NCBI RefSeq assembly: GCF_042932805.1
Contig: NZ_CP170633.1
Span: 3,720,001 to 3,784,000 of the forward strand
Origin: Ascidiaceihabitans sp029251465
Lineage (GTDB): Bacteria; Pseudomonadota; Alphaproteobacteria; Rhodobacterales; Rhodobacteraceae
Direction: 5' to 3'
DNA length: 64,000 nt
The position numbers were made by a program, and so were the translations under genes. The notes under the pieces are model-generated. The model was not told where the DNA came from, searched no databases, and was given only the letters and a program-made list of their open reading frames with translations. Shown here piece by piece: positions 44,341-52,341 of the stretch (position 1 is its first letter; each line of letters begins with the position of its first letter).

Positions 44341-45183
44341 TTAACGATCAAACCCGTACAGGACCGCCGGATTATCAACGAGAATTGCGATTTTCTGATC
44401 GTTTGAATCTACATAGCTGTCCAGCGCATCCAGCAGTGTTCCATCGTCCGGCATAAAGTCGAACATCGCAGGATGTGGCCAATCCGTGCCCCATAGCATC
44501 CGCTCCGCGCCGTCGCGGATCAAGGCGCGGGCAAAGGGGATCGCGTCCTCGAATTCGGGGCGTTGGTTCGAGATTCTGTAGTTACCAGACAGTTTCACCC
44601 AGGCTTTTCCAGACAACACCAGCCGCCTGAGTGCGACAAATCCGGGCTGATCCAAGCCATCGTGTGCCTGAATATGCCCGATGTGGTCGATGACAATGTC
44701 GACCGGAAGAGTCGCCAATTTGGGTGCAAGATCAGCCAAGGTCGGCCCATCGATCAACAGTTGCAGGTGCCAGCCGATGTCAGCGGCGCGATGGGCAAGC
44801 GCGTCAAGCGCACCAAGATCGATGCCGCCGCCGAACAAGGTGTTGATCCGTGCACCGCGAATACCGGCAGCGTTAAGGGCCGCAAGCTCCGTATCCGGGC
44901 AATCGGGTTCGACCACAGCGATGCCGCGACAGGCGTCACCGTACGCGGCGATTGCCGCAGTCGTCACGCGGTTGTCCGTCCCGTACACCGACGGCTGCAC
45001 AATAACCGCACGCTGGATACCCAGCTGTTTGTGCATCGCAAGATACGCGTCCAGCGTCGCGGGCGGCGGGGTGTAGGATCTGTTGGCAACAAAGGGGTGC
45101 GCCGCCTCGGGCAGGATCACATGCGCGTGGCAGTCGCACGCACTGTCCGGCAACGGATCACACGGCGCACTCGGGCTTTGCAA
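44341..45183 (-). CDS. Amidohydrolase (2-pyrone-4,6-dicarboxylate lactonase-like), start lost or TTG
   Basis: 280 codons. Metal site CDCHAHV near residue 20, then IDHIGHIQAHDG and the C-terminal GTDWPHP are all in place; this pattern is that of LigI-type PDC hydrolases in the amidohydrolase superfamily. No ATG exists: the frame opens at TTG 45183 inside the end of dctM, with no ribosome site, so a deletion may have fused dctM's 3' end to this gene. The catalytic body is intact. It probably opened a lactone from aromatic breakdown (inference). Confidence 0.78.
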   Translation of the reverse strand: MQSPSAPCDPLPDSACDCHAHVILPEAAHPFVANRSYTPPPATLDAYLAMHKQLGIQRAVIVQPSVYGTDNRVTTAAIAAYGDACRGIAVVEPDCPDTELAALNAAGIRGARINTLFGGGIDLGALDALAHRAADIGWHLQLLIDGPTLADLAPKLATLPVDIVIDHIGHIQAHDGLDQPGFVALRRLVLSGKAWVKLSGNYRISNQRPEFEDAIPFARALIRDGAERMLWGTDWPHPAMFDFMPDDGTLLDALDSYVDSNDQKIAILVDNPAVLYGFDR

Positions 45184-46315
45184 GGGGGGTAAAACAGGGC
45201 GCGATCAGCGCGGCCTCCATCAGATCGGTGATCAGAATGCCGAACCAAACCGGATCATAGCCCATGTGCACGACGATCGGGACCACGATGGGCACAGTTG
45301 TCAGCATCATCGACAGGGTCTCCATGAACATGGCGAGGAACAGATAAAAGACGATGATCATCAGGATGGTTTGTGTCGGTGTCCATCGCAATGAATCAAT
45401 GCCCGAGATCAGCTTTTGAGTCACGCCCATAAAACCGAGCACAAAGTTCAGGAACACCGCAGCAAGGATGATGATCATGACCATTCCTGTGGCGCGCATC
45501 GTGCCTTCAAATGCGGCGATCAGCATTTTGACCGGCAAGGACCAATACATCGCCGCGATGACCAAGGCGGTCACAACCCCGATAGAGGCAGCTTCGGTCG
45601 GGGAGGCGAACCCTGCGTAGATCGACCCGACCACGACAAAGAACAGCCCGATCGGAGCCAGCAAATCTGGCAGTGTCGAAATCCGTTTGGACCAATTCGC
45701 GTCGACCTTTTCACCGCCCCAAAATGGTTTGAACAGGCAGGCGATGGTGATCACCAACATGAACAGGCTCGCCAGAATGATGCCCGGAATGACACCGGCA
45801 AGATACAGTTCCGGCACCGATGTTTCGGTCAGCAGCCCGTATAGGATCAGGTTGATCGAGGGGGGATCAAAATGCCTAGTGTCCCGCCAGCCGCCAGTGA
45901 GCCAAGGAAAATCCGTTCGTTGTATTTGCGTTTTTTCGATCTCTGGGTAGGCCACGGTGCCGACTGTGGCGACGGTTGCAACGCTGGATCCAGATGTCGC
46001 GGCAAAGATCGCGCTGGATCCGGTGTTGGCGTGCATCAAACCGTCGGGCAACCACGACAACCATGTGGCAACGGCCGCGTACATCCGGCGGGCGATGCCG
46101 GCGCGCAGCATTGTTTCGCCCAGCAGGATGAACATCGGAACCGACACAAGGATGTACTGGATGCTTTGTTCCCAGACAAAATCGCCCAGCATCAGGGCAC
46201 GGTGCCCGCGCATGAAAACCTCGTCCAGTCCGAGCCCGAGAATGCCGAGAACTGCGGCGATCGGAACAGCACTCGCGACCAGAAACAGAAGGCAGAATAG
46301 AATAATGCTTGGCAT
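45158..46315 (-). pseudogene. dctM: TRAP transporter large permease DctM, double frameshift and truncated end
   Basis: 385 codons against about 430 in the family. The hydrophobic body is normal before residue 128 (SSAIFAATSGSSVATVATVGTVAYPEIEK) and after 151 (PPSINLILYGLL). Between, residues 129-150 are scrambled: removing one A from the run at 45931-45936 and adding one C at 45860-45865 restores KRKYNERIFLGSLAAGGTLG then ILIPPSIN. The last helix is missing. The paired indels may be real or sequencing errors in homopolymers. Confidence 0.88.
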
Positions 46316-46348
46316 TTTTGTGACCTTTATCGGCGTATTGCGATGGGA

Positions 46349-46915
46349 TTAGACGTGGGTTTCTTCTACGATGTCTTGCACGACGGATCGCACACCAATC
46401 AGCGTGCCCATCGCCTGCCAACGCCCTGCAATCAGGTGGCGCAGTGACACGATCATCAGCACCACGCAGCACAGCATCATGAACGCCAGCCCGCCAAACC
46501 AGAACGATTGTGGCAGCCAAAGCGGCACCGCCAGCGGCGTGGTCGAGGTGTAGTTGTACGACTAGCTAACGTGCACCATGTCCCACGCGCTGCGCGAGAG
46601 CACAAAAATGTAAGTGGCAAGCAGCCCAAGGCCGACAATGTCCATGGTGCTGCGCAAACGGGGTCCAGCCTTGAGATAACCAACATCGATGCGGATGTTC
46701 GAACGCGTGAACAGGCAATGGGCGTAGGCCCATGTTGTCACACCGGCAAAAACGTAGCCGGTGATTTCGTCAGAACCGCGCATGGTGACACCAAAAAATT
46801 TGCGCGCCAAAACGTCGCCCGTCACCATAAAGGCGCACAGCATCAGGGCGCATCCCCCGATGATTGCGGCCCAACGCGCCGTGCCAGCCAGACTTTTGTG
46901 TATGTGATCAAGCAT
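46349..46915 (-). pseudogene. dctQ: TRAP transporter small permease DctQ, amber-interrupted
   Basis: 189 codons from ATG 46915 to TAA 46349 with one in-frame TAG at codon 118 (46562-46564). Before it the frame reads ...AWDMVHVS, after it SYNYTSTTPLAVPLWLPQ, and homologues have Trp here (TGG to TAG). Membrane helices at about 15-40, 50-75 and 92-110 precede the stop and the fourth (FWFGGLAFMMLCCVVLMIV) follows it. The truncated product would lack the last helix. Confidence 0.9.
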
Positions 46916-46982
46916 GTGTTTTCCCCCTTGGAAACGCGGTCACAGCCCGTCAGCAAAAGTGCCGCCGGACCCTGGTGTTTTG

Positions 46983-48059
46983 CTAACCGTCTGTGCCGGG
47001 CGCGGTCACACCGATGATTTTGCCGATGGTGTCGTTCCATTCCTGCGCACACACAGCGCCGCATCGTTCGGCCCAACGGGCAACGGTGAACTCGGTTGCG
47101 ATGCGTTCTAGCGTTGCCTGATCTTCATCCGTCGGCAGGACCGGAACCATGACTGCTGCGTCGCCAGCTTCGCATGGACCGGTCGTGTTGCAGGCCATCG
47201 ACGTTTCATCGATTGCGCGCATGTAGGTCCAGATGTCGCCTTCGAATACGGCGGCTTTTTCAAGGATCATCTGCTGGGTGACGTCATTCATGCCCCCCCA
47301 AACATCAAGGTTGATCGCAGTGAACGTGGCGGCAAACCCAAGACGGACTTGGATGTTATGCGTGACGACCTGACCCCAATTGCCGTTGTAGGCAGGTTGG
47401 GTTCCGGTGACCCCGCAATCTGCCACACCGCGTTCCAGCGCGGGTACAACTTCGGCCAATGGCAGGGTGATCGACGTGCCGCCTAGGCCCTCGACACAGT
47501 CGCCTTGGGTGCGCGAATAAGTCCGGATTTTCTTGCCTGCGAGGTCCGCAAGGCTGACGTCCGTGATCGTGCGATCCCCCAGATTGCACTAAATCTGCTG
47601 CGACGGGAACGGATAAAGGTTCACGATTTGCGCGTCGTATTTCTCGCGCACTTCGCGCTCGATGATCGGTCGGTAGGCGTCAACAGCCAGGCGGTACGTG
47701 TCCCAGTCTTGAATGATGCCGGACAGGTCGATGCCCTCTAGCGCGGGGCTTGCTTGGCTGGAATAGCTGGTCAGCGCGTGGACCACGTCGTACGAACCGG
47801 TGCGCGCGCCTGCCATCACCTCATAGCCGTTCAGGTCAAGTTCAGTGTACGGTTTCGCGTTGGCTGTGATCCGACCACCGGATGCTTCGGGGATGATCGT
47901 GTTCCAGAACGGGGCCTCGAATTTGGACCAATTGTCCAAGAACCCCCACGTGCCAACGACCTCGAGCTGTAGTTCATCAAAGGCTTTGTGCCCGTCGGCG
48001 TTTTCACCAACTGTCGCTGCGATCAGAAATGCAGACGCAATTATGGGCGTCTTTTTCAT
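46983..48059 (-). pseudogene. dctP: TRAP transporter binding protein DctP, amber-interrupted
   Basis: 359 codons in one frame with a TAG at codon 157 (47589-47591). The signal peptide is MKKTPIIASAFLIAATVGENADG; upstream of the stop the text is ...YPFPSQQI, downstream CNLGDRTITDVSLADLAGKK and the solute-site GTQPAYNGNWGQVV. The lost residue is most likely Trp (TGG to TAG). A clean ribosome site and promoter lie upstream. The operon order dctP-Q-M with 67- and 33-bp gaps is normal. Confidence 0.9.
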
Positions 48060-48152
48060 GTCTTCCTCCCTAGGATAGGCCCCACAAGAGGGCAGCGCCT
48101 AAACGAGCTGCTTTCTGGATATTAAGAGATAGCCAGAAACTGTGACCCCTGT

Positions 48153-48923
48153 TTAGGGCTTGAATGTCTCGCGGGTGTAGATTGGGCGGTCCGCTAGGCT
48201 GGTCAGCGTTTGCGTGCCGTCAAACATCGGCAGCAATTCAGGGATCGTGATGCTGACGAACAGGTTCGATGTACGGTCTGTGCCCTTGGGGATGCTTTTC
48301 ACCACGTCGGTCAACTGATCAAAGCGGTAGATGCGGCCGACAGAGGCGTCCAAGGGCGTCGACAGGATGCTTTCGCCGGATTTACGACCTGGGATCGCGC
48401 CCTCGTAGTCAAACGCAATCGCAAGTTCGCCGCCGCCCTGTTTGACGGTCCAAGCGTGGCGGCCCGACAGTGGTGCGGCCCCGATTCCGGACAAGGTCAC
48501 GGCGTGCGACACCTCTGCTTGGACCTGCGTTTTGTACGGGCCAGCACCGTCACCGGGCGCATAAAAGCGCGAAATGAATGTCGCGGTTTCGCCGGTGTCC
48601 GGGTTCTTTGCCGGCACAATCATCGCAACCATACGGTAGGCTCCGCCATTTTTGGGCGCACCTTGCGCGTCCTGATGCTGCATCCGGTCGATGAACATGA
48701 ACAAGACATTTGCACCTTTGAATGACCCTTTGGCGTAGGGGTTCGAAACATGCGTGTTGGGCAACCAAGGCTGCAGCGCGTCGCTGTCCACCTTGAAAAA
48801 GGCCAGCGTTCGCATGTCGGCAATTGTGGAATCGAAGGTCTCGGCCAACACGGCGGTTTGCGTGATCACGAGCGTTGCACAGGCCGCGATGAAATGACGG
48901 ATGCGAGGAATTAAAGTGGTCAT
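48153..48923 (-). CDS. Secreted protein of unknown function
   Basis: 256 residues from ATG 48923 (AAGGGAGA 6 bp upstream). A signal peptide (FIAACATLVITQTAVLAETF) is followed by a β-rich body: MRTLAFFKVDSDALQPWLP, NVLFMFIDRMQHQDAQG and TVKQGGGELAIAFDYEG. The arrangement is reminiscent of the acetoacetate-decarboxylase-like fold but I cannot confirm it. It is intact although its neighbours dctPQM and the MocR gene are broken. It is divergent from the MocR pseudogene. Confidence 0.75.
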   Translation of the reverse strand: MTTLIPRIRHFIAACATLVITQTAVLAETFDSTIADMRTLAFFKVDSDALQPWLPNTHVSNPYAKGSFKGANVLFMFIDRMQHQDAQGAPKNGGAYRMVAMIVPAKNPDTGETATFISRFYAPGDGAGPYKTQVQAEVSHAVTLSGIGAAPLSGRHAWTVKQGGGELAIAFDYEGAIPGRKSGESILSTPLDASVGRIYRFDQLTDVVKSIPKGTDRTSNLFVSITIPELLPMFDGTQTLTSLADRPIYTRETFKP

Positions 48924-49058
48924 CGGTATCTCCCTTAAAGTCGAAAAAGACGGCAAATGCCGCCAAAATTAGATGTTGATAAAATATTGGCCTAAGGCCA
49001 CTGTCCAAAATCTGACCATTCCAAAGGTCCAGAATTCTGGTTTCGAACAGGAGCATGC

Positions 49059-50335
49059 ATGGCCCGAACGGCTTCGGGGGCTCTTTTGCCGGGACTTAGC
49101 GTGGACACCGGTGGGCGGCATTCCATGACGGCGCAGTTGTTCAATGCGCTGCGCCAGCAAATCAAAATTGGTTGGATTGATCCGGGAATTCGGATGCCGT
49201 CAACGCGCACGCTTGCGTCTGACTTAGGCGTATCGCGCACGACTGTGGCGACAGCATACGAACAGCTAAAGTCCGAGGGTTACTTGATCGGGCGTGAAAA
49301 GTCCGGAACCTTTGTTACCGACGTTCTGCCGCAGGTTTTGTTGCAGCAGAACGAAGGGTCCCACGGGTTAGGCCCCGCTGACGCCGATCTCGAGACACAT
49401 CTTGCGACGCGGTTTGACGACAACCCGCTAAAGCCGCGCGAACGCACCAGCCGCACCTTGCCATTCAATCCGGGCATCCCTGTCGTGTCCGAATTCCTGT
49501 CACAGGCATGGTGGCGTTTGATGCGGCCCATCGTGTCGCAACTGGCCCCGTCCGGGATTGCGCGATGCCCTGCCGAGGGCGCAATCGAGCTGCGTGAAGA
49601 AGTTGCAAGTTACCTTGCCAACAGCCGCGGTGTCGTGTGCTCAACGGACCAGATCCTGATTGTGTCTGGCACACGCCAAGCGTTGTTGCTGATCCTGATG
49701 GCTCTGTCGAATCCAGGCGATTACGGTTGGACCGAAGACCCCGGTTATCCGGGCACGCCGGTGTCGTACAACTTGTTTCGCGTCAAAACGGTGCCGGTTC
49801 CCGTAGACGAAGACGGCCTCGTGGTTGAGGAAGGCATAAGGCGCAAACCGGATGCGAAGTTCGCCTATGTCACACCCGCGCGCCAAGCCCCGCTGGGTCA
49901 CACGATGACGATCAAACGTCGGGTAGAACTGCTGAATTGGGCGCATGAAACTGGCGTCGCTTGGCATTGGCTATCTTGTTGTGCCGCGCCGCTACATCGA
50001 AACCTTTCGCAGCCTGCTAGATGCGGTCGCTTTACATTCGTCGTCAGAATGAGCTGTCACGCGTGCTTGAAGCCGAACTTGGATCGTTGCTGGACACCCA
50101 CGTGCTGAACGCCGGGCTGCATCTGTTGGGGTATCTGCAAGACGGGCAAGACGATCGGCAGGTCGCGGCCATAGCCCGCAGTCTCGGGTTATTTCCGTGG
50201 CCGCTTTCGGACTACGCGTTGGATGCAAAAACGCGCTCAGGATTGCTTATCGGATTTTCGAACATTTCCGAAGACGGCATGCCACGCGCTGCAAAGGTGC
50301 TTCGCCGGGCCATTCTTGAAACGCGCCAGTCCTAA
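49059..50335 (+). pseudogene. MocR/PdxR-type (GntR-aminotransferase) regulator with two deletions
   Basis: The GntR winged helix (AQLFNALRQQIKIGWIDPGIRMPSTRTLASDLGVSRTTVATAYEQL) is intact, then an aminotransferase-like domain runs to HETG at about 49955. There the catalytic segment including the PLP lysine is deleted: the text jumps in another frame to ASLGIGYLVVPRRYIETF, and after about 50015 to a third frame with MRSLYIRRQNELSRVLEAEL to the normal C-terminus (50335). The three pieces lie in frames 3, 1, 2, so at least two deletions occurred. Confidence 0.9.
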
Positions 50336-50492
50336 GCCAGGTTCGGGTCGTGGATCAGGGGCAGCTTTGGCAGGTATCTGCCGCGCCCTTGCTGGTCAAA
50401 ATTTGTATTGACCGGGTTGGAGGTGAGTAATATGTTTCTTTATGCAAATATTATGTTTTGAAATATGAAACAATCAAGAAAGACCATCCCAA

Positions 50493-51806
50493 ATGACCAA
50501 TCCCGGATCAAAGGCATCAACCAATGGACGCATTCATTGGTACAGCACGGCCGGTGCGGCCCCTGAATGTTCGGTTTTGGCATCAGACATCGAAGCTGAC
50601 TTTGTCGTTGTCGGAGGGGGGTTAACAGGCACGCGGACAGCACTTGGGCTTGCGGAACAAGGGGCTAGGGTCGCACTGCTTGAGGCCCGTGAAATTGGGT
50701 GGGGCGCATCCGGACGCAGCGGTGGTCAGTGTAACCCGATGTGGCGGGCAACACCCGACGATTTGGCGCAACGGGTGGGTGACGCTTGCGGTGCCCGTTT
50801 GGTTGAAACCACAATCGGGTCAGCGGATGCGCTGTTTCGCGACATCGAAACCTACGGCATCGATTGCGATCCCGAACAAAACGGCTGGGTCCAAGCGGCG
50901 CATTGCGGCAAGGCGCAAAACCGTCTGGAACGGTTGGGCGAGGCGTGGAACAATGTCGGCACCAACATCAGCTTTCAAGATCGCGCGCAGACACAAACGA
51001 TCAGTGGATCGCCCGCCTATGCATTTTCGCTGTTTCACCCGAACGGTGGGCATGTGCAGCCCCTGTCGCTGACTCGTGGTTTCGCCCGCACCGCGATCAA
51101 ATTTGGCGCGCAATTGTTTGAAAACAGTCCCGTTCTGGGCATGACCCGCGTCGGCAGCAAATGGAAAGTGGCCACCGCAAACGGATCGGTCACCACCCCC
51201 CAAGTCATCCTGACGACAAATGCATATTCCGACGATCTGTGGCCGAAATTGCGCCAAACTTTCTATCCGCTGGTTAGCATTTCATTGGCGACGGCGCCGC
51301 TGTCGGACAATCTGCAAAAGACGGTTTTACCGAACGCCGTGACCATCGCAGACAGTCGTCGCGCGATTTATTATTCTCGCTACGACCGTGATCGCCGTCT
51401 GATTTTTGGCTGTGTTGGCAGTACCGAAAACGCAGCGACCTTGGGCGGTATTCAGCGATTAAAACGTGGTTTGCGCACGGTGTTCCCCCAGCTTGCAGAT
51501 CAACCAATCGAAGCGACGTGGGCAGGTCGCATTGCTGTCACGCCCGAAATGATGCCGCATCTGCATGAGCCGGACAGCGGCGTTTTGGCGGGCCTTGGCT
51601 TTAGCGGTCGCGGCATTGCGATGACGTCTGTGATGGCGCGAACCTTGGTCAAAAAGGCGCTGGGCGCGGGCGATGAAACGCTGCCGTTTCCAGTTTTGCC
51701 TGTTAAACCGATTCCGTTTCAGCCGGTGACACGTCGCTTAATTCCGCTTGCTGCACCTGCCATGACACTGCGCGACAGGCTTGATGCCGTCCTTGGTAGA
51801 TCATAA
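50493..51806 (+). CDS. FAD-dependent amine/amino-acid oxidoreductase (PuuB/DadA type)
   Basis: 437 residues. The FAD-binding βαβ motif is ADFVVVGGGLTGTRTALGLAEQGARVALLEA; GASGRSGGQCNP is the characteristic following motif of gamma-glutamylputrescine oxidase and related DAO proteins, and the C-terminus has GLGFSGRGIAMTSVMARTLV. It oxidises a primary or secondary amine; substrate not determined. It probably forms an operon with the cupin 33 bp downstream; MocR regulators often control such genes, and the MocR gene next door is broken. Confidence 0.92.
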   Translation: MTNPGSKASTNGRIHWYSTAGAAPECSVLASDIEADFVVVGGGLTGTRTALGLAEQGARVALLEAREIGWGASGRSGGQCNPMWRATPDDLAQRVGDACGARLVETTIGSADALFRDIETYGIDCDPEQNGWVQAAHCGKAQNRLERLGEAWNNVGTNISFQDRAQTQTISGSPAYAFSLFHPNGGHVQPLSLTRGFARTAIKFGAQLFENSPVLGMTRVGSKWKVATANGSVTTPQVILTTNAYSDDLWPKLRQTFYPLVSISLATAPLSDNLQKTVLPNAVTIADSRRAIYYSRYDRDRRLIFGCVGSTENAATLGGIQRLKRGLRTVFPQLADQPIEATWAGRIAVTPEMMPHLHEPDSGVLAGLGFSGRGIAMTSVMARTLVKKALGAGDETLPFPVLPVKPIPFQPVTRRLIPLAAPAMTLRDRLDAVLGRS

Positions 51807-51839
51807 AGTCATCCCCAAAAAAATCACAAAGGTTACCCC

Positions 51840-52187
51840 ATGAAATTCACATTGTTTCGCGATCAATCCCCCGCACGCGTCGAAAAAGAAATTGCCGACT
51901 CCATCGTTAGCGGTACACCGCAACAGCACGCTCAGTTGATGTTTTCGGGCCAGCAGGACAGCATCAAATCCGGTGTTTGGGAAAGCACGGCAGGCGTGTT
52001 TACAGCCGTCATGCAAGACCAGATTGAATTCTGCCACATCCTTGAGGGCAGCGCGACAATCCGCACCGACGAGGGCGAAACATTCACCGTCAAAGCGGGT
52101 GATGGGTTTGTCATGGAAAGCGGGCTCAGCACGGAATGGACGGTCGATGACTTTATCAAAAAACACTTCGTGATTTGCGCAGTCTAA
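51840..52187 (+). CDS. Cupin-domain protein (EutQ/DUF861 type)
   Basis: 115 residues. Core DQIEFCHILEGSATIRTDEGETFTVKAGDGFVMESGLSTEWTV fits a small cupin with the usual barrel order; metal histidines are reduced, so it may be a binding or stabilising protein. It follows the FAD oxidoreductase, as in many amine-catabolic operons. Its stop overlaps the ccoS 3' end by 4 bp. Confidence 0.88.
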   Translation: MKFTLFRDQSPARVEKEIADSIVSGTPQQHAQLMFSGQQDSIKSGVWESTAGVFTAVMQDQIEFCHILEGSATIRTDEGETFTVKAGDGFVMESGLSTEWTVDDFIKKHFVICAV

Positions 52188-52339
52188 GGGTCTTTTGGTT
52201 CCTCATCCTCGACCAGAATGCGCCACGCATCGCCGTCTAGATCGTCGTACTGATGGCTGCGCAAGGTCCATAAAAATGCCGCAAGGCCAACGCCTGCCAG
52301 CAGCAACGAAACGGGTATGAGAATGAATAGAATGTTCAT
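52184..52339 (-). CDS. ccoS: cbb3 oxidase assembly protein CcoS
   Basis: 51 residues, small gene not found by size cut-offs. One N-terminal membrane helix (ILFILIPVSLLLAGVGLAAFLW) is followed by the family motif LRSHQYDDLDGDAWRIL and an acidic tail. CcoS is needed for heme/metal insertion into cbb3 oxidase. It starts 2 bp after the ccoI stop. Confidence 0.93.
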   Translation of the reverse strand: MNILFILIPVSLLLAGVGLAAFLWTLRSHQYDDLDGDAWRILVEDEEPKDP

Positions 52340-52341
52340 AT

